From: Misgurnus anguillicaudatus
Lineage: Eukaryota; Chordata; Actinopteri; Cypriniformes; Cobitidae
Direction of reading: 5' to 3'
Assembly (NCBI RefSeq): GCF_027580225.2
Contig: NC_073355.2
Coordinates: 20,147,501-20,211,500, forward strand
DNA: 64,000 nt
Made by a program: the position numbers and the translations under genes. Shown in pieces: positions 11,201 through 23,200 of the stretch (position 1 is its first letter; the number at the start of each line of letters is the position of its first letter). The notes under the pieces are model-generated. The model was given only the letters and a program-made list of their open reading frames with translations, was not told where the DNA came from and ran no database searches.

Positions 11201-14200
11201 GTGTTGTATGAGTTTATTTATTCTGTTGATTTTTTTTTTTTAAGTTATTTTTTTCCTTCTATCAAAGTCAGTGGGTGCTGTCATTTATCAAAATATCTTC
11301 TTTTATGTTCAGCAAAAGAAAGAAACTTGTACAGGTTTAGGATGAGTAACTTTCCCTTCGGCTTGGCCAATCCTTTTATCCGCCATCTTTTTATGGGTGT
11401 TGTAGGTTCAGTTGAGACGTTTCCTCATGGAACGGTTTCTTTTATAAGGTAGCTTAATTGACTTTGGTGGTTTGGCATTTTGTTTGTGGAGTTTCTCGGT
11501 TTAGGATGTCAATAAAAAATTGTGCGACTTGGGTCTAAGCTGCTTTTATTTTTTTATTTTTTACAGCAGTTTTATTCGCTTGTTGGATTTTAGCATGGTC
11601 AAATGTGTTATGCACAGAGCTGAGAATACTAATAATTCGTTTTTATTGGTATAGAATTAATTTAGCCTTTTTTTTATAAACAGTCACATAATAAGTGGGT
11701 GCAAAATGTTGCAAAAGTAGCCTGCGTTCCTTAATTCTGAACGTAGGTATAGATTTTAAATGGTCCAATGGCTGGGCGATACTGGCCAAAATTCACATCT
11801 CTGTAATTTTGGCAAATGACAATTATGTTAAATATCTCTGTATTTTCCGCTATGTGGAGTATATGTGTCATAAGGGGCTTTTTTTAAAATTGAGATTTAT
11901 ACATCATCTAAAAGCTGAATAAACAAGCTTTCGATTGTTGTATAGCTTTTTAGGATACAACAATATTGCAAAAAAAATAAGGGGTGCATCGATAAATGCC
12001 GATATACACTAATGATACGTGGTTGATAACTATTCTGAATCGCACAGCCGACATTATTCATCACTGCTATTTCATGGACTACGGCTTTAGATCAGTAAGT
12101 CCTTATCGATCTGAAATCACTGTTAGTTTGAGTCGTTTATAACATGCATTTGAAAAAGCAAACATAATCATTATACATATTCTTTATAATCATGAAAATA
12201 CCTGAAAAAGTTTGAAGAACAGCAATATAAATATTTCCTTAGGGGGCGTGTACACCAAAACTTTTACACCCGCGGCCTGCGCATGTTTTCAATTGTTTTC
12301 AATGGAAGCTCTGCGTTTTTCAAATAAGCCAGCAGCTAGCGGTTTTCTTCCGCGGTGAAAACAGGCGCTCTGCGGTTTTTCCGTTCTCTGTGCTGTGCAT
12401 CGAGAGTTGAAATTGATTCAACCTGAGGTAAAACCCTCCTCTCGTCAATCACAGTGGAGGAGGGGCGGGACATTACCACAGCAACCAACCGGCTCACAGC
12501 TGAAGAATCACAGCTACCAAAGCGCTCAGCTAAAGAAAGCTGGCACTCAGCTGAGAAACAGCTGGCATTTGGCGTCCTCCAGGCTTTTCAGTTGCGTTTA
12601 AAAGTTTTGGTGTGCACAACTCTTTAAAGCAACACTATGTAGTTTTTTTTACCTTTAAATAATGTCTATATTTATAATGTAAAATTATTTCAGTGATAGA
12701 ACAACTTTTAACTGGACAAATTGTACTGTTGCTGCAACCTGAGCAGCCTCCTAGCTGCTACAAGCACACTCTGAAAGTGGCAGGCAGGGTAGGGTAGGGT
12801 ACACAGCTCCGCCCCTCCCCCTGCCTGCAGAAGAGTGTCTGATACCAGGCACTGTTGCGTTTTTCAACCCCATGGGGGAGCTGTAAGTCATTTTTACATG
12901 GGAACTACATAGTGTTGCTTTAAGCCATTTCCTGGAGCGGCGTGTGTATGGTTCTTTGTCTGCAGCGCATATTAAGTTTCTGCACGAGAGCGCCCCCTGG
13001 CTTTTGGATGTAGCGGCATTTCACTGTAATTCACTGAGAAGCATAGCAAGCATCGCCTGTGTCCGTAAACTCTAAATTGCTGCCTTCTGAGGCAGCTTTC
13101 CAAGGCAGGAAGGCATCAAGGCATGTACTAATTCAATGTTAAATTTACTTCCTGTCTCCTGAGATTCCTAATCATGGGCGTACAATAAGAATGCGATTGG
13201 TCCAGCCTGGTCGAGTTCGAAAAAATAAAATGGCGGCCAAGGAAGCGACTGGAGCACAAATTTAGTGTAAATAAAGGTAGATTTTCACTTTTTACACTTT
13301 TTAATTGCATTTCTAGCGAGAAATTACTATTGTAGTTTTCAAATAGGTGATTAGTTATCACAAAGGCGCTCTCTGTTTATATTTCAAACACGCTGCCTTT
13401 TGAAGTGTTTTTGAAAGTCTTTCTCTGAGCTGCCTTCATGCCTCCGAAGTAATTTTCTCATGAGGCAGCGAGGCAACGAGTCACTGCTTTGAGTTTTCGG
13501 ATGCATCCATCATCAGCCGATATATTGGTGCACCCCTAAAAAATATTGAGAAAATCATCTTTAAATGTGTCCAAATTAAATGCTTAGCAACTGCAGCTGC
13601 TCACAAAAATAAAGTTTTAATATATATATACACAGTAGGAAATGTACAAAATATGTTCATGAAACTTGATTTTTACTTAATATCCTAATGATTTTTGGCA
13701 TAGAAGAAAAATTTATAAATTTCACCCATACAATGTTATGTTGGCTATTGCTACAAATATACCCATGCTACTGGTTTTGTGGTCCAGAGTTACATATGTT
13801 AACATGCAAGTCAAGTAAGATTTTATTAAAACACCGTATGCTAAAAATAAACTTCGGAAACAGTGTTTTCTTTTTATTTGGAAATACACAACGGCACAAT
13901 ATGCGTCTGACGTGTACATTTCTGGCAGAGCTTTTGTTACAAAGAAGGAGAGTATTATCAGTCTATACCGATATAGATGGTATTGTCTCATCCCATATCC
14001 TGCTAGGAAAAAATACAGATATATTACCAAAAACTCGATATACCGCCCAGTCCTACGTGGTCCTCTTAAACTACACCCCCCGTCTACTCTTTGAAATCTA
14101 AACTTTCGCCCTCTGCATCCATTTAAGAGCCGTGTGTAAACACCGGCTTAATCAATAACCACATCCTGTTAGATGACAAAAAAACTGTTGTTTATAAATC

Positions 14201-17200
14201 AAATCATTTACAAGATACAGTTATCCAGCATTTCATCGCTTCCTGGTGAGTGGTTTGATAAAGTCGTGAGTGCTTTATCCCTCGGAGGAATTGGAATGCC
14301 GCTGTTGGTTGTTTGATAAACTTCATTTTATCTGGATTGATTCCAGTTCCAGATGTGTGGTTTGCACATCAAAGACTTGAGTGCTGTGATCTGCATGGCT
14401 CTGGAGTCCCGGTCATCCTGTTGTTATACACAGCATTGTCTAAGAAGGGAGCGGCTCGGTCTGAAGCACATCATTGATCAATGGTGCTGTCATCATAGTT
14501 TGTCTAGTTCATTCATTAACATAAGTTCTGATAGTTTTGTTTATTCTGTGATGCAGCCAGTAACAATGCCATTGATTTGTTTGTAGCTGTTCAAAGTTGG
14601 CAGAGACGACTATTAGGACATCATTTGTAAGAGTAAACACTCTTTTCAAAGTGTATATATATAAAAACCTATTTCAAATGTTATGAGTGAGCTTGGGGTG
14701 GGACGTCCTGTTTATCCAAACTATTGCAGGAGGGGAAGACTGAAGCTTTAAAATTTGATGGCATTACAAGGCCTTAAATTAGATGCTTGACCTTTAAATC
14801 AGCTTATTTGGTGGTGTTACAAAACCATTTGCTAACCTTCTCAAGTCTAAATGAGATGTTCATTGTGGCTTTTTTGTTTTTTGGCTTTAGATTAGTGAAC
14901 ATTCGGTGTAATGTGAGCTTGCCTGATCATAAATGTGTCTCTGCTACCACAAATTTCGGCACAGGGACTATATTTTAAAGCTGAAGGGGAGGACAGATGA
15001 GGGTTTTAGCAAGCCAGGGTGGAAAGTAATGAGACTGCTGGGACAGAGAAGCAGTTGGAAGTGTTGGGTTCACTCCTCAAAAGAATGTAGGCCTATGTGT
15101 CGCTGCCCTGAGTTCAGCCTCTGCAGTAATGGCAAATTCTTCAGCGCTTTTGTTGCTGGGTCTTGTCTCAAAGACGGCTTTTGAAATGGTTTCCAGGGCC
15201 ACCGCTGGAGAAGGCTGGTGATCAGGATGTGCTTCAAATTTTTGTATCAAGTGCTTGTGTGACTGGCAGTGTCTGCATGGCTGTTTGTTTTGTTCAAATG
15301 TCAGAATTCGTTTTGGGGTGCTTCTGCGTTTGATTATTACCACCAGAACGATTTCGTTATTTGTCAATATCTGCATTATTTAAGCCAAATTTTAACAACT
15401 GCCATTCATGCAAAGATATCATAATGAATGTAAATGATCGTAATGCAATGGCATTTGGCTGATCTCATTCCTTTCAATTGAAGGCGTGCCAACTTTTGGC
15501 GACACGAGCAAGAGTGACCGTTGGGGACAGAAAGTGGGCGTGTCCAGCTACGTGACAGTTGAGAAAAGTTCGACTTTAATTTGACTACCAATGGGAGTGT
15601 GGCACTGGAGTTTACGTCATCCATCTTTTATTAGCTACTGAGAGGGCGATTACTCATTTGTTTATATCTTTTACACGGACAACCAGAATAAAGCCTGACG
15701 TATAAAGGAAAACAACACCATTTTTCAATATTTTACTATGTTCTTATCTCAACTTGGACGAATTAATACATGCCTATCTTTTTTCAATGCGTGCACTTAA
15801 TCTTTGTACAGCACGTCGTGAATGTGTTAGCATTTAGCCTCATTCATTCCTTAGGATCCAAACAGGGATGAAATTAGAAGCCACCAAACACTTCCATGTT
15901 TCCTGATTTAAAGACTTTAACATGAGTAGTTACACGAGTAAAGTATGGTGGCACAAAATAAAACATGTAGATTGTGTTTTTTTTAAGGAAAAAAAGAGAA
16001 CTATATTGTATGGCGGAAGATCACTTCGACCTTGGCGCGCAGTAACATCATCACTCCTGACTACTTCCCCTCTCACTCAAACTTTCAGCAATATTTCTGC
16101 GCCCGAGGTCAAAGTGCTGCAAACTAAGTGCTCTTCCGCCATCCTTTGGATCCTTGGGAATGAATGGGGCTAGGCTAAATGCTAACACATTCACAACGCA
16201 CTGTACAAAATCTACTCATTGAAAAAAATGGGTATGTATTAATTAGTCTAAGTTGAGGTAAGAACATAGTAAAATATTGAATGACGGTTTTCCTTTAATT
16301 CACATGAATGTATGTGCACGGTTGCACACACAGCCTTGCAAAGCATAATTTATTTGACTCGTACGTGTAATGCGTTTGACGCATGTGCATTGCGACAAAA
16401 TGCAATGCCGCTCCTGGGCTACATATTACATTCTCCTGTACACGCATGTGTGACCTATGTGTATAAAGTATGCATGGTTACAAAAATCCTCTGGTGTGTG
16501 TACAGTGCCTGCATACTTTCCCAATGGCGAAATTTGCAACATGCATGCTGTAAGTTGATCACTAATTTAGGAAAAGTGGCCATGTTCTTTGTACTTGCAT
16601 TATGTTGACATTAATTGACTTTAATTCTGGATAATTGTAAAACAGGATATTTAAAGTGAGTCGTAATTTACTGCCGTTATATTGAATTCACATGGATATT
16701 CATTAACTTATAAGAAAAGTCATCTTGGTTAAAAGCAAGGTAAGGGTTATTAAATGATGTCCAGGTTTATTTTTGGGTGAACGATCCCTTTAATACATTT
16801 CTCGCTTTTTCAAAGGCATTAGCGTCCTGAGTTGCTCATTTGCCATACTAATTATGGCTTGGACTGAGACTTCAAAGAGGAGTCTCATATCATTATCACA
16901 AAGGCTAAGACAAACTGAAACTGATAACGCAAATAAGACTTGGCACACATCTCCCATAAACTCTTGCATACATAATTTACTGTATGTTGCTTGTATAATT
17001 AATATATTATAATTTGAAAATGTAAAAAAGCCATCTTTTCCTTTATTGGCTCAGATGCGGTTGCTCTACATTAGGGAATCTAAATGCATTGAGTCTTGTC
17101 CCATCATGCTAGCTATCAAGTCTTTTCCACTCTGTATTGAGTTTGCATTTATGCCACTGCAAAATCTCAAATATTTGTATGGTCTGGAGGCACGGGCTTA

Positions 17201-20200
17201 TCAAAACTTTTGGTTTGGCAGACTGCCTCATGAACGTCTGATACCATGTTTCATGTTCCCACACGGGGGTGTCCCGTCTTCTGATTGAACACAGCTGAGG
17301 AAACACTCGAATGCCTTCGTAGATTCATTCACAGATTCATAACTGCGGTAAAAGTTCTGTCTTTCTGATGGATTTAGACAGCACTGCTAAAGGAAGTTTA
17401 GATGTCTGTTGACGTCCCTTTGCATATCTTTTCTCTCAAGTCATTAATATTCTGTTGTGTGCCTCATGGACGCACTAGGAGGCTTAAATCAGTCCCCCCC
17501 GAAACACACTTCAGGTTTTTGAAGCAATCTATAGACCTTTGGGAAACCAAGTAACAAGAATGGGGAGAATCCTTGTGGAATTCTGAGAAACATTTCCACG
17601 TCAGTGGTCGCAGTTTAATTACAAATTGCAGCAGATTGATGGATGTGAAAGAGTTTGCTCATGAATTCTTATGCTTGACTTGGAAATAAGCAAACAGATG
17701 AAGAAACCGCAGTACTCAGGCTAATGTGTTGTGACATGAACTGAAAATGGCCATGCGCTCTATGGGTAACTCAAAGTTCACTGGTCGTGTTTTTAGAAGT
17801 GCTTACCAAGCCAAAGTGCAGCAGGATCTGCTGTGTGTCAATAATTTTGGCACCTTTTTATTTTTATAGTTTAGGGCAGCAGTTTTTAAAGTGTAAGGGG
17901 TGCTGGAGAAATCTTAAAGAGCGGAGTGTGCTGCGTGATGATTATTTTTAAAGTTGTAGTTTCTTTTATTTTAAATAGGATGGTATAGTTTTTGACAAAT
18001 AAATATTATAGTCTGTTAAAAAGATGACGTCACGGTTTCGCTCGGTTTCTATCAGAAGGCTATAGTGTAAGAAGATTAACTGTACTTGCGTCCTTGTACG
18101 GCAAAGTGGTTGTCGCCATCAAGTGGTCGGGAGTGTGCTAACGCTTCAGACTCGAATATAGAGCGGAAGTATATACGCGGTTGTGAGGTATCTTACAAAA
18201 TAGTTCCACTATAGCAAATCATCAACGAACACCACAAACGTGAGTAGCACAGTTTTGAAAATGAACATTAAAGGAATAGTCTACTCATTTTCAATGTTGA
18301 AATATGTTGTTGCCTTGACTGGGAGTTGTTGATGCATCCCTCTATCATCTGTGTGCGTGCGCGTGGGCGCTGGAGCGCGCTGCGACGCTTCGATGGCATT
18401 TGGCTTAGCCCCATTCATTCAATGGTACCATTTAGAGATAAAGTTAGAAGTGACCAAACACATCAACGTTTTTCCTATTTAAGACGAGTAGTTATACGAG
18501 CAAGTTTGGTGGTACAAAATAAAACGTAGGGCTATTCTAAGCGGACTTAAAAGAGGAACTATATTTTATGGCGTAATAGCACTTTTGGGAGTACTTCGAC
18601 TCGGCGCAGTAACACCTTCCCTCTCCCATTATGAGAGTGAGAAGGGGAGCGGACTTTTCAGGCGAGTCGAAGTACTCCTAAAAGTGCTATTACGCCATAA
18701 AATATAGTTCCTCTTTTAAATCCGCTTAGAAAAGCGCTACGTTTTATTTTGTACCACCAAACTTGCTCGTATAACTACTCGTCTTAAATAGGAAAACTGT
18801 TTATGTGTTTGGTCACTTCTAACTTTATCTCTAAATGGTACCATTGAATGAATGGGGTTAAGCTAAATGCTATCGAAGCATCGCAGCGCGCTCCAACGCT
18901 TACGTGCACGCACACAGATGATAGAGGGATGTATCAACAATTCTTAGTTAAGGTAATAACATATTTTAATATTGAAAATGAGTAGACTATTCCTTTAAGT
19001 GTTGTTTTAATGACATGTTTGTGCATGGCCCTTGACTTCCATTCTGAAGCAGTCAAGAGACGCTTCTAAACGAGTCAAAAAGTCAAGACACGACCCATTG
19101 TCAAAATTTTAGTGTCCATCATTGTAGTTCATCCAAAACACACCAGAGATGAGACTCAAGGTGTTGAATACCGGAATTATCCTTTAAACGGATGAGTTAC
19201 AAAAAAATTAACCCCCCCCACAGTTGTCATGAAGGGCAACATTATTTATATAGACCAAAAACAATTATTTGTATCAGCCTGTAAACACATTTTTTACTAT
19301 AAAGTTGGCCATTTTAACATTTAGGTCTATGGGAATTGACTCCTTTTTTGGAGCCAGCCTCTAGCGGCCAGTCAATGAATTGCAGTTTAAATCACTTCCG
19401 TATTGGCTTCATCAGAGAGATCGGAAGGTTGCCCCTCGGTAAATGAACTGTAGGGTGGAGAGAGGGAAACTGGATCAACACAAGACCTCGAGCCGGGAAT
19501 CAAACTTAGGTTGCCAGAGGCGCAGTTGCCCCATATGGTAAAGCGCTGCCCATGAAACTGTCGGCTCCAACGTGGTGATAATTTTTAAGCAAATGAAATG
19601 TACAGTTTATTCCATGTAGGGCTGCACAATATATAGTTTCGGCATTGACATCGCCATGTGTGCATCTGCAAAAGTCATATAGCAAAAGAAAAACTATTTC
19701 GGATGCCTTTGTCAGTGTATATGATTTCAAATGCCATAGAGAAATCAGTGAGCTATACTATAATCGAAGGTAGTTAATTAATCTCAAACAGATCTTTTTA
19801 AGTCATCTACTATTTCTCATATCGCAACATACACGGCAGAAAAATATAAATAAAATAAAATCGCAAAATGTCAGTTTAAGCAACAAATATTGTGCTTGCA
19901 AGCCTACTTTCATTAATGGGATTGATCCAAGTTTTTGCAACAGGTGTGGTTATACCGAGTGACAGAAGCTCATCTCATATATGATACTGCAATTGACAGA
20001 ATGACTGTGCCGTTTTTTCAGACAAATCCACATTGCTAAATTATTTAATTGTCGTACATACAAAAGGCCGGGGCAGGCGTTGTCTTTAGTGTTGTCTTTA
20101 GTGTTGTCAGAAGGATGGCCAACCATTTACAACTTTGGAAGCACGTGGTTTTGTTTCAAGATACAAATCATTTAAAGGAAAACACCACAGTTTTTCAATA

Positions 20201-23200
20201 TTTTACTATGTTCTTACCTCAACTTAGACATGAATACATGCCTATCTTTTTTCAATGCGTGCACTTAATCTTTGTACAGCGTGTCGTGAATATGTTAGCA
20301 TGTAGCTTTGCCCCATTCATTCCTAAGGATCCAAATTTAGAAGCCACCAAACACTTCCATGTTTTCCCTATTTAAAGACTGTTACATGAGTAATTACACG
20401 AGAAAGTATGGTGGCACAAAATAAAATGTGGCCATTTTCTAAGCCGATATAAAATGAGAACTATATTGTATGGCGGAGGAGCATAGTTTGTAGCACTTTG
20501 ACCTCGGCGCGCAGTGACATCATTACTCCTGACTACGCCGCATTCTCGCTTTAATTTGTGCCACCATACTTGTGTACAGTGGTGTAGTGCAGGGTATACA
20601 CAGGTATACGGAGTATACCCACCTCTTTATTTGATGGCATGGGGTATACCCACTTCTACTGGGGGCATAAATTAAAAGTATACCCACTTCTCCAGACACC
20701 ACTACACCACTGCTTGTGTAACAGTCTTTAAATGGGGAAAACATGGAAGTGTTTGGTGGCTTCTAAATTCATCCCTGTTTGGATCTTAAGGAATAAATGG
20801 GGCTAGGCTAAATGCTAACACATTCACAATGTGTTGTACAAAGATTAAGTGCACGCATTGAAAAAGGATAGTTATGTAGTAATCATCTAAGTTGAGGTAA
20901 GAACATAGTAAAATATTGAAAAACGGTGGTGTTTTCCTTTAAATTACTTTAGATGGGTCATAAGTGATCTATCAGAATGCAAGGACACCTTATATTTTTT
21001 TTATTTCGTGTTAATAGTCTGACTTGTGTCTGCTATTAATTCCATTTTGACTGGTCGTCAATTGTTGGGTAAAAACCCCATAATTACTTTTAGTTTGTCT
21101 CTTCAATATAGGACGATTACTGCGTTAGACACAGTGTCTGCTGTTTGTCTCTATTCAGACCGTGAAATTGTATTATCCCTTACTAACTTGCTGTTGGCAC
21201 TTGAATGAGTAATTGTGAAGCATTGTTTGGAGTATGTGAAGAGATGACCAGTATAGGCCTTCAAAGAAGGTTTGGCTTGAGACGTGAGCACAGTCTGGGA
21301 CCTAATATGAGAGTTTTGATTGTTACATGGCATCTAAAAACTTTTTTTTGTGCAGAACATTGCTTGCGATTTCCTCATTTGTAAGTGGTGTTTGTTTAAT
21401 GTAATGAATAAATGTAAATGTAATAAAGAAGAGCAGTTATTACATTCACGGCCAGGCTGTATTAAAATACACACCATTTTCTTTTCAAATGAATGTACAC
21501 TTGGTACTACAGTGAAGTTTTTAGATTTGCTTTGGCTGAGTTCTGTTTGTTTTTACATTACAAGAACCTCTATTTCTGGCTTTAACTTTGATCATCTGGG
21601 TAAAAATAATTTAAATCGAATACATGTTGGCGTCTAATACAACTTGGATTTGTTACATTTTCAAGGATCACTTGTATAGAATAAAATGTTAAATGTTTTT
21701 GAGCTCTGCTAAGTTGAATGTGTGTGCTTTGGCAAGTTTTGGGAATATCAAGTTCTGTTCTGAGTCTGTACTCATTACGTCCAATAGTATTCATGTGAGG
21801 CTTGTAGCTGAAGAAACTACAAGCAGGATTCTGAGTGTTTCTGTGAGAGACGAGTGAAGATGTCAAGATCTCTCATCTTAGTTGGTATAGCTCATGAAAA
21901 CGCTCAGGGATGACAACTAACACGTGTGCCAAAGATCTCTCATGGGTTGTGTAGAATCAGGTAGCGTCTAACTGCTCACCACAAACAGGAAATCTCTTTT
22001 TGCTCCATGTCAACAAAAGCATGAGTGCCACCATCTCATGGTTTCTAATCTCTCTGCTAGGCATGGGCCGGTATAAGATTCTGGCGGTATGATAACCTTT
22101 AGCAAAAATATCACGGTTTCACGGTGTTACGGTATTGCCATTGCAACACTAAAATGTGTTATTTTTTAAAAGCCAGGTAAATTTAAAGCCTTTAAATCAT
22201 AATATGCTTTTAAAAAATATATAATATTTTTGTAATGTATATTAAATGTAAACATCAAATCAATCACATGACTTAATGATTTAATGAATTTTGTATAAAC
22301 ACAGCTCATACCTTGGAGACGGTATCACAGAATATTTCAGTGGTTTTGAAACCTTGACTGTTTAAAACCTCGGTATACCTTGAAGCCGGTAATCGGCCCA
22401 TGCCTACTCTCTGCACCAATGCACTGAGGTGGACTGGTTGGCCTGAAAGAAAAATGTTTTCTGTATATACTGTACAGTTAACTTTGTTGAGGGAGAGTTT
22501 GAGAGAAACTGACAGGCCTCTTTGTTAATGACGTGTAGAATAGTCAGCGCTGAGTGTGAGAGATTCATGCAGCTGTTTCTTTTCTGTTTAATTCCCACAC
22601 TCACCGCAAAGACCCTGCTCTCCTGGCATGCTTCACATACCTTTTTGTTTCTTTGTTCTAGGATGGTTTTTTCTTACTACTTTTTTTCTGTTCAATGTCT
22701 ACCACCTCTTTGTCATTGTCTTCATCTCTCTGCTGCAGGCGCATGACGTAATCCTGAATTCGTAGAGGAGATGGCTGTGGACCAGTTTTTCTTTACCTCA
22801 TCTGGTAGAGATCTGTTCAATTCTAGAGAACATATTGTTAAAGAGCACCTATTGTCCTATTCACGTTTTTACATTTCCTTTTGGTGTGTAAGTGTGTGTA
22901 GTACACGTTAACGATATCCAAAAGGTACAAACCCCAAAGTAAACAATGATGCGAGTTATCGTCTCCAACTAGGGGAGGGCGATATGACCAAAAATTTATA
23001 TCACGATAGGATTCATTTTATATCATGATAACGATATGTATCACGGTAGAGTTTTTTTGTTTTAATAAGATTAAAATCTTTAATACCATAGAAATGTTCA
23101 TAATTCTCACAAAAAACGTATTCAAGCATAAAAAGCAAAACTCAAGCTCTCTGAAGATAAACAGTCAATGATAAAGAAATTATAATAAATAATTATGTAT

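Larger units (their letters stand above)
11980..13537. mobile_element. hAT-type element (1558 bp) with three nested insertions
   Basis: Ends AGGGGTGCATCGAT and ATATTGGTGCACCCCT. The flanking 8-bp duplication AAAAAATA (11972-11979, 13538-13545) is exact, the hAT signature. The body has been hit by a GGTGTGCAC-family MITE (about 12241-12619), a TTAA MITE (12628-12919) and a GGCTGCGTCC MITE (13055-13508). No transposase remains. Confidence 0.8.

Noticed and set aside
13688..14101. 137-residue frame and its 102-residue antisense overlap
   Set aside because: Overlapping open frames on both strands in AT-rich intron sequence, with no recognisable domain and no splice context.
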